The notes: a model not told the origin generated them from the sequence alone. 59,578 bases of DNA from Paludibacteraceae bacterium (GCA_017527495.1 JAFXPY010000005.1:1-59578); one strand, 5' to 3'; numbered from the stretch's first letter, positions 42,653 to 52,240 are shown. Translations and numbers: made by a program.

Positions 42653-43636
42653 TTATAACCTACTTGCAAACGAATGTACATAAGCTTTTATCTCATTCCA
42701 TGTTGTTTCACTGAGTTTTGTTCCAACAGTTTCCACCACTCTTCCGGCGGCAAGAGTACCTACCCTGCCACACCTTTCTATATCGAAACCATTGGCGAGT
42801 CCATAGAGGAAACCACCGGCATAAAGATCGCCGGCACCTGTACTATCTATACAATTTGATGTTATTGCATCTAAATGCACACACTGGTCGCCAGTCTGAA
42901 CATAAGACCCTGCCTTGCCCACTTTAACAATGGCTATCTCGCACTCTTTGGCGATTTGAGCAACAGAGTCGGCCGGTTGAAGACCGGTATATGCGAGCGA
43001 TTCGTCTTCATTTGCAAAAACTATATCAACATAATTGCGCACTAAACCATGCAAAAACTCGTAATTTTCATTGACGGTGTTGTAGCTTGCCAAGTCGATT
43101 GAAACCTTAAGACCTGCTTGATGAGCATACATAACAGCCTTTTCTATCAAAGCATGATTCTGAACAAGGTAACCCTCAATATGAAAAATGTCGTATCCAC
43201 TAAACATTTCCATAGAGATATCCTCTGCCCTGAGGTCGGATGCAGCTCCAAGATATGTAGCAAAAGTGCGCTCGCCATCTGGAGTGATGAGCACCGTACA
43301 ACATCCGGAAAGCAATTTTGAGGGGAAAAGGATTGGCGAAACGCCATGCTGACACATATCGTCAACATAGAAACGACCTATCTCGTCGTTTCCTATCTTT
43401 CCAATAAATGCAGCCTTTCCTCCAAGACTGGCTATTGTGTTGATTGCATTGGAAGCACTACCACCTGCAACAAGACTTCTGTGCCTACTTGCAAAACGAT
43501 TCTGTAAAGCAAGAGCTGTGTCATAGTCGACAAGATTCATACTTCCACGTGGTAAACCTAATTCTAACAACTCATAGTCTTCCACATTTAACAACATGTC
43601 AGTCAGAGCGTTACCTAATCCAAGAACTTTTTTCAT
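42653..43636 (-). CDS. PfkB-family sugar/adenosine kinase
   Basis: 327 residues. Ribokinase fold with VAGGSASNAINTIASLGGKAAFIGKIGNDEIG near the N-terminus and the anion-hole/catalytic motif DSTGAGDLYAGGFLYGLANG (about 258-277). The overall sequence resembles bacterial adenosine kinase-like PfkB proteins common in Bacteroidetes, but the true substrate may be another nucleoside or a sugar. It heads the operon leading through plsC, holB, the PSP1 gene, gldH and trmB to mrp. Confidence 0.83.
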   Translation of the reverse strand: MKKVLGLGNALTDMLLNVEDYELLELGLPRGSMNLVDYDTALALQNRFASRHRSLVAGGSASNAINTIASLGGKAAFIGKIGNDEIGRFYVDDMCQHGVSPILFPSKLLSGCCTVLITPDGERTFATYLGAASDLRAEDISMEMFSGYDIFHIEGYLVQNHALIEKAVMYAHQAGLKVSIDLASYNTVNENYEFLHGLVRNYVDIVFANEDESLAYTGLQPADSVAQIAKECEIAIVKVGKAGSYVQTGDQCVHLDAITSNCIDSTGAGDLYAGGFLYGLANGFDIERCGRVGTLAAGRVVETVGTKLSETTWNEIKAYVHSFASRL

Positions 43637-43667
43637 AAAAAAATTATAAAAAAAAAATCTTAAAATA

Positions 43668-43699
43668 TTTGGTACTTATAAAAAAAAGTAGTACTTTTG
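43668..43699 (+). promoter_or_regulatory. tRNA-Asn promoter
   Basis: TTTG (43668-43671) and TACTTTTG (43692-43699) with a 20-nt spacer; the tRNA begins at 43770. Confidence 0.75.
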
Positions 43700-43724
43700 C
43701 ACCGCGTTTAGGAAAAATTACTTG

Positions 43725-43756
43725 CAAAGTTACAATAATTTTTCGAAATTGCAAAA
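43725..43756 (-). promoter_or_regulatory. pfkB operon promoter
   Basis: Minus-strand TTTTG (43756-43752) and TAACTTTG (43732-43725), 19-nt spacer. It lies inside the tRNA-Asn leader, so the two divergent transcripts should overlap at their 5' ends by about a dozen bases. Confidence 0.75.
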
Positions 43757-43769
43757 TAATTTTAAATAT

Positions 43770-43843
43770 TCCTCCTTAGCTCAGTTGGTTAGAGCATCTG
43801 ACTGTTAATCAGGGGGTCCTTGGTTCAAGTCCAAGAGGGGGAG
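43770..43843 (+). tRNA. tRNA-Asn (anticodon GTT)
   Basis: The cloverleaf is complete: acceptor TCCTCCT/AGGGGGA with one T-G pair, D stem GCTC/GAGC, anticodon stem TCTGA/TCAGG with loop CTGTTAA giving GTT (43804-43806), and T stem CTTGG/CCAAG with a standard TTCAAGT loop. The discriminator is G and CCA is not encoded. Confidence 0.95.
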
Positions 43844-43845
43844 CG

Positions 43846-43874
43846 GAGAGAAATCGAAAGATTTCTCTCTTTTT
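43846..43874 (+). terminator. tRNA-Asn terminator
   Basis: A perfect 10-bp stem GAGAGAAATC/GATTTCTCTC capped by a GAAA tetraloop and followed by T5. The rest of the gap up to mreB (43875-44062) is AT-rich and holds the mreB promoter. Confidence 0.92.
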
Positions 43875-43995
43875 ATTCCTGATATACAGACAACAATAAC
43901 ATAACTCATACATAAAGAAATTAAAAAATAAAAAGTTGCTATAACTTTTTTTAAAGAAAAAAAATACATTTCTTGCTATTTTGCAAAATTTTTTG

Positions 43996-44003
43996 TAGTT
44001 TTG
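43996..44003 (+). promoter_or_regulatory. mreB -7 element
   Basis: TAGTTTTG, 60 nt upstream of the mreB ATG. A correctly spaced -33 box is not clear. Confidence 0.55.
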
Positions 44004-44062
44004 CACCCGAAATTGGTTTTTACGCAAATAACATTTATAATACTTAATTTTTAACATAATTT

Positions 44063-45085
44063 ATGGGTTTATTTTCTTTAACACTCGACATCGCTATTGA
44101 CTTGGGCACAGCGAACACCATTATTATCAACGAGGGTAAGGTTGTTGTTGATGAGCCATCTGTTGTTGCGATTGACAAAGACGGAAAAGTTCAAGCTGTT
44201 GGTCGCAAGGCTCAACAAATGATTGGTAGAGGAGGAACACGAGTTTACACTACACGCCCGCTACGCGATGGTGTTATTTCGGATTTTATGGCTTGCGAAT
44301 TGATGATGCGCGAAATGATTAAGATGATTCCACGCAAAAACAAATTGTTCAATCCACAATTAAAAATGGTGGTTTGCATCCCATCCGGAAGTACAGAGGT
44401 TGAAATACGTGCCGTACGCGACTCTTCAGAACATGCAGGAGGTAGAGATGTGTACATGATTTACGAACCTATGGCTGCAGCTATTGGTATCGGACTGGAC
44501 GTGGAAGCACCGGAAGGCTGTATGATTGTTGATATAGGCGGCGGTACAACAGAAATTGCCGTTATCTCTTTGGGCGGTATTGTTTCCAACAAATCAATCA
44601 AAACAGCCGGCGACGAACTCAATCAAGACATTATTGAGTATATGGGAAGAATGCACAACCTCAAAATTGACGAACCGACAGCAGAACGAATCAAAATAAA
44701 TGTAGGCTCAGCACTCACCGAACTACCGGCTGACGAAGCACCGGAAGAATATAAGGTTATAGGACCTAACAGAATGACAGCTCTACCAATGGAAGTTCCG
44801 GTCAGCTACCAAGAGATTGCTCACTGCCTCGAAAAATCTATAGCAAAGATGGAAAATGCTATACTTCAAGCACTCGAACAAACTCCGTCAGAACTATACA
44901 CCGATATAGTCAAAAATGGTATATATCTTGCCGGGGGAGGTGCTCTCTTGAGAGGATTGGCTAAAAGATTCTCCGACAAATTGACCATCAAATTCAATGT
45001 TGCTGACGACCCGCTTAAAGCTGTTGCAAGAGGAACGGGCATAGCATTGAAAAATGTGGATAAATTCAATTTCTTGATTAGATAG
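44063..45085 (+). CDS. mreB: Rod-shape actin homologue MreB
   Basis: 340 residues. Actin-fold ATPase that forms membrane filaments guiding the elongasome. Nucleotide-binding motifs: AIDLGTANTIIINEGKVVVDEPSVVAID, MIVDIGGGTTEIAVISLGG and GIYLAGGGALLRGLAKRF. The N-terminus MGLFSLTLDIAIDLG may form the membrane-contact helix. It is first of mreB-mreC-mreD-mrdA-rodA, with a hairpin between mreB and mreC that could set a higher mreB level. Confidence 0.96.
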   Translation: MGLFSLTLDIAIDLGTANTIIINEGKVVVDEPSVVAIDKDGKVQAVGRKAQQMIGRGGTRVYTTRPLRDGVISDFMACELMMREMIKMIPRKNKLFNPQLKMVVCIPSGSTEVEIRAVRDSSEHAGGRDVYMIYEPMAAAIGIGLDVEAPEGCMIVDIGGGTTEIAVISLGGIVSNKSIKTAGDELNQDIIEYMGRMHNLKIDEPTAERIKINVGSALTELPADEAPEEYKVIGPNRMTALPMEVPVSYQEIAHCLEKSIAKMENAILQALEQTPSELYTDIVKNGIYLAGGGALLRGLAKRFSDKLTIKFNVADDPLKAVARGTGIALKNVDKFNFLIR

Positions 45086-45101
45086 ACAAAACAAAATATG
45101 C

Positions 45102-45136
45102 AAGCAGAGACGCAAAAAAAAGTTGCGTCTCTACTT
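45102..45136 (+). terminator. Hairpin between mreB and mreC, possible attenuator
   Basis: A 14-bp stem with one mismatch (45102-45115 with 45123-45136) around an A-rich loop, followed by GATTTTTAT. No promoter is obvious before mreC, so partial termination is the simplest reading. Confidence 0.65.
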
Positions 45137-45167
45137 GATTTTTATACAAACAAACTCATTAGTTGAA

Positions 45168-45992
45168 ATGCGTAATCTCCTACAATTACTACTAAAATAT
45201 AATTCATTCCTGCTTTTCCTTCTACTGGAAATAATTTCTTTTACGCTCATTTTCAACAAAAACAGATATCAACAAAGTGTCATTTTCAATGCTACAAGCG
45301 ACGTTGCTTCAGCCATTTACAACGTCACCAACTCTGCTTTTTCATACTTCAACCTTCGCAACATAAACGACCAATTGGCACAAGAAAACGCAAAACTGCA
45401 AAACGAAATCATCAAACTTCAAAACCAACTTGAGACATCTAACGACAGCAATTATATCCCCGCAGACAATGACATTGAATACATCCCATGCAAAATAATC
45501 AACAATAGCATAAACAAAGCAAACAACTACATAACCCTAAACAAAGGCAAACGCGACAATGTTGATATCGACATGGGTGTTGTCGGACCCAATGGAGTAG
45601 TAGGCATCGTCATTGCCGCATCAGACAAATTTTCTATAGTTGAATCTATTCTTAACAATAAATCATCAATAAATGCACGACTGAGCCGTACCAACGAAGT
45701 TGGACAAATCAAATGGGATGGTATCGACTATCAGTATGCCTATCTCCATGATATAGCAAGACACGTAAGCGTAAACAAAGGAGACACCATCGTTACAAGC
45801 GGATTTTCCACCATATTCCCTAAAGACATTATGATAGGAACAGTGGAAGAAATAAGCTTTACTAATGACGATGGCTCATATAATATAAAAGTCAGATTAT
45901 CAAGTGACTTGAAGAACCTCAGGCACGTCATGGTTATAAAAAACAACAACGCCATAGAAATTGAAAATCTGCAAAAAACAATCAAAAATTAG
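45168..45992 (+). CDS. mreC: Rod-shape-determining protein MreC
   Basis: 274 residues from ATG 45168 (MRNLLQLLLKYNSFLLFLLLE); an upstream in-frame start at 45123 falls in the hairpin arm. One transmembrane segment, a coiled coil (LAQENAKLQNEIIKLQNQLE) and the beta-domain with LNKGKRDNVDIDMGVVGPNGVVGIV and GDTIVTSGFSTIFPKDIMIGTV follow. It scaffolds the elongasome in the periplasm and activates PBP2. Confidence 0.93.
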   Translation: MRNLLQLLLKYNSFLLFLLLEIISFTLIFNKNRYQQSVIFNATSDVASAIYNVTNSAFSYFNLRNINDQLAQENAKLQNEIIKLQNQLETSNDSNYIPADNDIEYIPCKIINNSINKANNYITLNKGKRDNVDIDMGVVGPNGVVGIVIAASDKFSIVESILNNKSSINARLSRTNEVGQIKWDGIDYQYAYLHDIARHVSVNKGDTIVTSGFSTIFPKDIMIGTVEEISFTNDDGSYNIKVRLSSDLKNLRHVMVIKNNNAIEIENLQKTIKN

Positions 45993-45995
45993 GCA

Positions 45996-46493
45996 ATGAA
46001 TAAAATTACGGAAAATATCATTGTTACAATAGTGGTAATACTCTTGCAAGTCTTATTGTTCAACAACATTCAGTATTTCCCTCTTTGCACGCCCTACATA
46101 TACATTTTAGCATTGCTTTGCTTGCCGGTTGAACTACCTAAGTGGGCTGAAATTCTAATTTGTTTTGCAATTGGACTGCTCATGGACATACTATGCCAAA
46201 CAATAGGACTTCACGCAGCTGCCTGCACTCTTGTGGGCTACCTGAAAAGTTATTCTATCAAATGGTTTGTAGAGAATGTCGATCGTGTTCAAGGAATCCC
46301 ATCGTCTATCTCCTTTGCAAGCCGACCGGCATATATCAAATACGCCAGCGTACTTATTGTCGCTCACCACACCACTATCCTTTTTCTTGAAGCATTCACA
46401 TTCAACCACTTCGGGTGGACACTCCTACATATTATAATTAGCTCAGCTATTACTTTTGCATTAGTTATAACCTACGATTTTACAAGATACTGA
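45996..46493 (+). CDS. mreD: Rod-shape-determining membrane protein MreD
   Basis: 165 residues with about five membrane helices. Weak primary sequence conservation is normal for MreD; the pattern NIQYFPLCTPYIYILALLCLPVELP and GLLMDILCQTIGLHAAACTLVGYL fits the family. It lies 3 nt after mreC and 1 nt before mrdA. Confidence 0.9.
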   Translation: MNKITENIIVTIVVILLQVLLFNNIQYFPLCTPYIYILALLCLPVELPKWAEILICFAIGLLMDILCQTIGLHAAACTLVGYLKSYSIKWFVENVDRVQGIPSSISFASRPAYIKYASVLIVAHHTTILFLEAFTFNHFGWTLLHIIISSAITFALVITYDFTRY

Positions 46494-46494
46494 C

Positions 46495-48348
46495 ATGCTC
46501 AATGACAAAAATTACTACCGAAATAATGTTATAATAGGAATCATTGTTGTTGTAATTATAATATACATCGTTCAGTTGTTTAGACTTCAAGTACTCGAAA
46601 ACGACTTGAACCAAGTCAATACGGCAGTAATGCGTCAAACAATCTACCCTCAACGCGGACTGATATACGACAGAGACAGCACCCTTCTCGTGTATAACCA
46701 ACCGGCATACGACATCACTCTGATAATGAACGAAATGAGAAAAAAAGATGACTATCGTTTTGATACTATAGCATTCTGCAATATACTCTCTATTGACACT
46801 GCAAACTTCAACAAAAAAATCAAAATAATCAAAAAATCAAAAGGTTACTCACCAAATACACCACAAACATTCATGACACAACTTCAGAGTGAAAACATAG
46901 CCACTCTGCAAGAACTGCTTCATAAATTTCATGGTGTTTATATCCAAAACCGAACAATACGTAATTACACCTACCCTTATGCAGCACACGTGCTTGGAAG
47001 TATTGGCGAAGTGTCGCAAGAAGATATCAACAAGGATAATTACTATGCAAGTGGCGACTATTCAGGTAGAGACGGAATCGAAAAAACTTACGAAAAAGAG
47101 CTTAGAGGAGAAAAAGGAGCAAGATTCTTGATGAGAGACAATAAAGGCGTCATACAAGGTGCCTATAAAGATGGCGCAAACGATATTCCTTCTGTTGCCG
47201 GACAAAATCTACAACTTACTATAGACATAGAACTGCAAAGCTTTGCGGAACAAATGTTAGCACACAAAGTTGGAAGTATAGTGGCTATTGAACCTAACAC
47301 GGGAGAGATTCTCGTCCTCGCCTCAAGCCCCACATGGGACCCGCAACTTATGGTTGGCAGACAACGTAACAAAACCTATTCAGAATTAAATCAAGACCCT
47401 ACCAAACCTCTGCTCAATAGGGCATTGTCGAGTGCTTATCCACCGGGCTCTACCTTCAAAACTCTTGGTGCCCTCGTAGCTCTGCAAGAAGGCGCCATAA
47501 CAGAAAACACCTTTTTTCCATGTAGCGGCCCGGGATCGACACCTATCAAATGTACACACCACCACGGCTCACCAAATAGCCTTCTGAAAGGTATTGAACA
47601 AAGCTGTAATCCTTATTTTTGGTACACATACAAAGCTTATCTTGAAAAAAACGGCTACGGAAAAAATAACGAAATTTTCAGACAACAATACGACAAATGG
47701 CGCAATGCCATTATGAATTTCGGTCTTGCCGGCATATTTAAAGACTCCGACATAGGACCACACAACACCGGTGGAATCTATAGATCTAATAGCTACGATA
47801 TTATTTATGGAAAAACAGGTTGGAGAGCACTGACCATTCGCTCCAATTCAATAGGACAAGGCGAGATTACCGTAACTCCATTGCAGATGGCAAACTACAC
47901 GGCTGCCATAGCCAATGAAGGCTACTACATCACCCCACACCTTAACCGTGCAGACTCGATGAAAACGAGAATTCACGACACCGGAGTAGAAAAAAAATAC
48001 TTCAGCGTGGTCAAAGAAGGTATGCGTCTGGTAATGGTAAACGGAACAGGACGACACCATGCCGTAAATGGCATTGACATCTGCGGAAAAACAGGTACGG
48101 CACAAACAGGCGGAGGAAGAAAAGATAACTCGCTATTCATCGCTTTTGCTCCAAAAGATAATCCCAAAATAGCAGTTGCTGTTGTTGTCGAACACGCCGG
48201 CTTTGGTGCAACATGGGCAGCACCGATGGGAACACTCGTTATAGAAAAATATATCAACGACACACTGACTACTGCTCATGAGGAAAAATATAAAAATTTG
48301 TGCAATAGTGTAACTAATAGTAACGTAATTGAAAGAAAAAGGCAATAG
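46495..48348 (+). CDS. mrdA: Penicillin-binding protein 2 (transpeptidase of elongation)
   Basis: 617 residues. One N-terminal membrane helix, the pedestal/dimerisation domain (YPQRGLIYDRDSTLLVYNQPAYDI), then the transpeptidase domain with the active-site serine in PPGSTFKTLGALV (about residue 319), SxN as EQSCNPYF, and CGKTGTAQTGGG near residue 530. It cross-links lateral-wall peptidoglycan with RodA, whose gene follows after 3 nt. Confidence 0.95.
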   Translation: MLNDKNYYRNNVIIGIIVVVIIIYIVQLFRLQVLENDLNQVNTAVMRQTIYPQRGLIYDRDSTLLVYNQPAYDITLIMNEMRKKDDYRFDTIAFCNILSIDTANFNKKIKIIKKSKGYSPNTPQTFMTQLQSENIATLQELLHKFHGVYIQNRTIRNYTYPYAAHVLGSIGEVSQEDINKDNYYASGDYSGRDGIEKTYEKELRGEKGARFLMRDNKGVIQGAYKDGANDIPSVAGQNLQLTIDIELQSFAEQMLAHKVGSIVAIEPNTGEILVLASSPTWDPQLMVGRQRNKTYSELNQDPTKPLLNRALSSAYPPGSTFKTLGALVALQEGAITENTFFPCSGPGSTPIKCTHHHGSPNSLLKGIEQSCNPYFWYTYKAYLEKNGYGKNNEIFRQQYDKWRNAIMNFGLAGIFKDSDIGPHNTGGIYRSNSYDIIYGKTGWRALTIRSNSIGQGEITVTPLQMANYTAAIANEGYYITPHLNRADSMKTRIHDTGVEKKYFSVVKEGMRLVMVNGTGRHHAVNGIDICGKTGTAQTGGGRKDNSLFIAFAPKDNPKIAVAVVVEHAGFGATWAAPMGTLVIEKYINDTLTTAHEEKYKNLCNSVTNSNVIERKRQ

Positions 48349-48351
48349 AAT

Positions 48352-49818
48352 ATGGCTCGAAACACAAATATAGTCCAATCCATCGATAAATTAACCGTAC
48401 TACTGGTTTTTCTGCTCTCTATTTTTGGATGGTGCAATATCTATGGAGCAAGCTACACTCCGGAATCAACTAATATGTTTGATTTCGCCAATTACGCAGG
48501 CAAACAATTTGTCTGGATGCTCACAGCCATAGGTATAGCTACTATTATATTGATTATAGACCATAAGGCTTACGAGTATTTTGCCTATATAATTTACGCA
48601 ATAGCAATTATTGTACTGATTATAACACCCATTGTTACTCACTCGGTTACTAATGGTGTTAAAGGTTCGTATTCTTTCATTCCCATCGGACCTCTAAAAC
48701 TACAACCTGCCGAATTTTCTAAATTTGCCATAGCTCTCGCTCTCGCAAAATATATGGGACGACAAGAGTACAAAATTGAAAATTGGCGCGATTTGATCGT
48801 TCCTGCACTAATCATATTGGTACCTATGTTTATCATTATGGTTCCGCAGAAAGAGACAGGTACAGCACTCGTTCTCGCATCACTAATTTTCGTTCTCTAT
48901 CGAGAAGGAATGTCAGGCTATGTTCTCCTTGCCATTTTTGCATTAGCACTTCTCTCTGTCATCGTCATAAAATACAACAATGCTCCACTACCTCTTGGAA
49001 CGGGCGACTTCGGATTTCTGATCTGCATGATTTTGCTCCTTTCCATCGAGTTTTTTCATCTACTTATAAAACAAAGAAAAACAAAAGAAGCACTTATCAT
49101 GCTCGGTGGAGTGGTGGCCATATATGGTATTTCTTTGATTATCAATATTTGGAAAACTGTCAATTTCAACATCATTTCAGCAGTTGTCGTCGTGGTTGCA
49201 GCAATATTTTTAGCAATCATAACCTATAAATACAGATTGAAATATTCATACCTACTTGTATTTTTCAATATCATAATGATTGTATATTGCTCTCTGTGTA
49301 ATTACGCCTTTGAAAAAATCCTTCTGCCACATCAAAAGAATAGAATTGAACAAATTCTCGGAATCATCGACGACCCAAGCGGCGTTGGCTACAACTCTCT
49401 TCAAGCCAAAATAGCAATTGCAACAGGCCGAATTACCGGCAAAGGATTTCACGAAGGAACACAAACTCAAATGAAATATGTGCCCGAACAACACACCGAC
49501 TTTATCTATTGCACCGTGGGAGAAGAGTGGGGATTTATTGGAACAGTAGGTGTGCTTATTCTTTACACATGGCTGCTCATTCACCTGATTAAGATGTGCG
49601 AACGACAACGAAATAAGTTCAGCCGAATTTATGGCTACAGCGTTGTGAGTATTCTGTTCTTCCATGTGGCAATAAATATCGGAATGGTGATAGGTCTGCT
49701 TCCTATAATAGGTATCCCATTGCCATTTTTCAGCTATGGAGGCTCATCACTTTGGGGATTTACAATTTTGATTTCTATATTTTTAAAACTTGATACAGAG
49801 AGAGTTAACGAATTATAA
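48352..49818 (+). CDS. rodA: Peptidoglycan glycosyltransferase RodA
   Basis: 488 residues, a SEDS-family polytopic membrane protein. The conserved segments GPLKLQPAEFSKFAIALALAKYM, PQKETGTALVLASLIFVLYREG, GKGFHEGTQTQMKYVPEQHTDFIYCTVGEEWGF and PLPFFSYGGSSLWGF are clear. It polymerises lipid II together with PBP2. It is longer than the enterobacterial protein because of a long central hydrophobic segment (about residues 210-310), common in Bacteroidetes. Confidence 0.95.
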   Translation: MARNTNIVQSIDKLTVLLVFLLSIFGWCNIYGASYTPESTNMFDFANYAGKQFVWMLTAIGIATIILIIDHKAYEYFAYIIYAIAIIVLIITPIVTHSVTNGVKGSYSFIPIGPLKLQPAEFSKFAIALALAKYMGRQEYKIENWRDLIVPALIILVPMFIIMVPQKETGTALVLASLIFVLYREGMSGYVLLAIFALALLSVIVIKYNNAPLPLGTGDFGFLICMILLLSIEFFHLLIKQRKTKEALIMLGGVVAIYGISLIINIWKTVNFNIISAVVVVVAAIFLAIITYKYRLKYSYLLVFFNIIMIVYCSLCNYAFEKILLPHQKNRIEQILGIIDDPSGVGYNSLQAKIAIATGRITGKGFHEGTQTQMKYVPEQHTDFIYCTVGEEWGFIGTVGVLILYTWLLIHLIKMCERQRNKFSRIYGYSVVSILFFHVAINIGMVIGLLPIIGIPLPFFSYGGSSLWGFTILISIFLKLDTERVNEL

Positions 49819-49820
49819 AG

Positions 49821-51695
49821 ATGGATTTTATTTACGACATAATTGTTGTTGGAGCCGGTCACGCCGGATGCGAAGCGGCTTGTGCTGCTGCCAATATGGG
49901 GTCTAAAACACTTCTCATCACCATTGACATGAACAAAATAGCCCAGATGAGTTGCAATCCGGCTGTGGGAGGCATAGCTAAAGGACAGATTGTCAGAGAA
50001 ATAGACGCTCTTGGAGGTCAGATGGGAATCGTTACTGACCGCAGTGCAATACAATTCAGAATGCTTAACCGCTCAAAAGGAGCGGCCATGTGGAGCCCAA
50101 GAAGTCAAAGCGACAGAAAAAGATTTATAGAAGAATGGACCAAGGTTGTCAGTACAACAAACAATCTACATATTTGGCAAGACACTGTCATTCAGTTAAT
50201 TATAGAAAACAAACAGGTAGTTGGAGTTAAGACTCAATTAGGTGTTGAAATAAAGAGCAAAGCCGTAATACTGACAAATGGTACTTTTCTAAATGGTCTT
50301 CAACATTTCGGAAAAGTACAAATCAGGGGTGGACGAATATCTGAACCGGCTTCATTCGGCATTACAGAACAGCTTAAATCTCTCGGCTTCATCGCTGACA
50401 GAATGAAAACAGGAACTCCATGCAGAGTGGACGGAAGGAGTATTGATTTTTCAGTATTGACCGAACAAAAAGGTGACAATGATTTTCATAAATTTTCTTA
50501 CCTGCCGGATGTACAGAGAAAACTCAAACAAATGAGTTGTTGGATTACCTACACAAACGAAGCAACACACGAAGAATTAAGAAAAGGGCTGCCGGACTCA
50601 CCACTATACAACGGACAAATAAAAAGTATCGGCCCTCGCTATTGCCCAAGCATAGAAACAAAAATAGTTACTTTTGCCGACAAAGACGCACACCAACTTT
50701 TCCTTGAACCCGAGGGAGTGGATTCTATGGAATACTATGTTAATGGTTTTTCAAGCAGTCTGCCTCTGCAAGTTCAGCTCAACGCACTCAAGACTATTCG
50801 CGGTCTGGAGCATGCTGAAATATATCGCCCGGGTTATGCTATTGAATACGACTTTTTCGACCCGACACAACTACATCACTCACTCGAAACAAAACTAATC
50901 AATAACCTCTTTTTTGCAGGACAAATCAACGGCACAACCGGCTATGAAGAAGCTGCCGGGCAAGGTATTATAGCCGGAATAAATGCCCACCTGAAAATTA
51001 ATGCCCAAGAACCATTCATTTTGCATAGAGATGAATCATATATAGGCGTTTTGATTGACGATTTAGTGACTAAAGGTGTGGACGAACCATACAGAATGTT
51101 CACATCAAGAGCAGAATATAGAATTCTTTTGCGCCAAGACAATGCCGACGAAAGACTGACAGAAAAAAGTTATAATCTGGGCTTAGCAAAACGCGAAAGA
51201 GTTGATTTGCTTAAAACAAAAGAAGCGAACAAACAGAGAATCATAGATTTCATGCAAAATTACTCGATTAAATCGAGAGAAATAAATGATTTTTTGATTA
51301 GAAATGGTTCTCAAGAGCTTACCCATGGTTGCAAACTAATTGAACTTTTGGGACGCCCACAAATCACGATTGATAATCTTGCAGAAGAACTGCCATCTTT
51401 GAAAGAGCAATTAGAATTGACTCTAACACAAAAGGACGAAGTTGCTGAAAGTGTTGAGATTGAAGTAAAGTACAAAGGCTATGTTGAACGCGAGAAACAA
51501 GCAGCAGAAAAACTGCATAAACTCGAAAACATAAAGCTCCGCGGTAGGGTTAATTACAATGAATTACAATCGTTGAGTACAGAGGCTCGACAAAAGCTCA
51601 CACGCATTGACCCAGAAACAATCGGTCAAGCAGCCCGAATTCCGGGGGTATCACCAAACGACATTAATGTACTACTCGTTTTACTGGGTAGATAA
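49821..51695 (+). CDS. mnmG: tRNA uridine-5-carboxymethylaminomethyl(34) synthesis enzyme MnmG
   Basis: 624 residues. FAD-binding VVGAGHAGCEAACAAANMG at the N-terminus, SCNPAVGGIAKGQIVREIDALGGQMG, and the late NGTTGYEEAAGQGIIAGINAHL are hallmarks (old name GidA). With MnmE it modifies U34 of tRNAs. It starts 2 nt after rodA. In many bacteria this gene lies near the replication origin, which is worth noting because a parS pair begins about 0.5 kb downstream. Confidence 0.96.
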   Translation: MDFIYDIIVVGAGHAGCEAACAAANMGSKTLLITIDMNKIAQMSCNPAVGGIAKGQIVREIDALGGQMGIVTDRSAIQFRMLNRSKGAAMWSPRSQSDRKRFIEEWTKVVSTTNNLHIWQDTVIQLIIENKQVVGVKTQLGVEIKSKAVILTNGTFLNGLQHFGKVQIRGGRISEPASFGITEQLKSLGFIADRMKTGTPCRVDGRSIDFSVLTEQKGDNDFHKFSYLPDVQRKLKQMSCWITYTNEATHEELRKGLPDSPLYNGQIKSIGPRYCPSIETKIVTFADKDAHQLFLEPEGVDSMEYYVNGFSSSLPLQVQLNALKTIRGLEHAEIYRPGYAIEYDFFDPTQLHHSLETKLINNLFFAGQINGTTGYEEAAGQGIIAGINAHLKINAQEPFILHRDESYIGVLIDDLVTKGVDEPYRMFTSRAEYRILLRQDNADERLTEKSYNLGLAKRERVDLLKTKEANKQRIIDFMQNYSIKSREINDFLIRNGSQELTHGCKLIELLGRPQITIDNLAEELPSLKEQLELTLTQKDEVAESVEIEVKYKGYVEREKQAAEKLHKLENIKLRGRVNYNELQSLSTEARQKLTRIDPETIGQAARIPGVSPNDINVLLVLLGR

Positions 51696-51709
51696 AAAAA
51701 ATATATATT

Positions 51710-52234
51710 ATGACAGAACAAGAAGTTATTAGAAAAATCAGAGTCGTTCCTGACTTTCCTAAAAAAGGTATAATGTTTATGGACATAACCACTGCACTTG
51801 CAGATGCAGAATGCCTGCAATGGTTCACAAACAAAATTGTAGATATATACAAAAAGTGTGGAATAACCAAAGTGATGGGTATAGAGAGTAGGGGATTTAT
51901 TGTCGGAGCAATAGCGGCTAAAGAATTAGGCGCAGGTTTTGTGCCAATCAGGAAAAAAGGCAAATTACCTGCAGACGTAATACAAGAAAACTACGAAAAA
52001 GAATACGGAATAGACACAATAGAAATTCATAAAGACGCCATCACACCTGACGATGTTGTACTCATTCACGACGATATACTTGCAACAGGAGGAACAATAG
52101 AAGCTGCTATAAAATTAGCAAAAAAAGTTGGAGTAAAAAAAATATATGTCAATTTCCTTTTAGAACTAAAAGAATTAGAAGGAACAAAAAAAATACCCCA
52201 AGACATAGAAGTTGTTTCATTACTAAGTTGTTAA
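51710..52234 (+). CDS. apt: Adenine phosphoribosyltransferase
   Basis: 174 residues. Purine salvage: adenine plus PRPP gives AMP. The start VVPDFPKKGIMFMDITTALADAE, GIESRGFIVGAIAAKELGAGFVPIRKKGKLP, and a complete PRPP loop VVLIHDDILATGGTIEAA are visible. The intact loop contrasts with the altered one in the pyrE-like gene. A parS site begins 6 nt after its stop. Confidence 0.95.
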   Translation: MTEQEVIRKIRVVPDFPKKGIMFMDITTALADAECLQWFTNKIVDIYKKCGITKVMGIESRGFIVGAIAAKELGAGFVPIRKKGKLPADVIQENYEKEYGIDTIEIHKDAITPDDVVLIHDDILATGGTIEAAIKLAKKVGVKKIYVNFLLELKELEGTKKIPQDIEVVSLLSC

Positions 52235-52240
52235 ACAAAT

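Noticed and set aside
43809-44057. Minus-strand ORF ending in PLGLEPRTP
   Set aside because: The tail is the antisense of tRNA-Asn, a common false protein in databases; it also covers the tRNA terminator and the mreB promoter.
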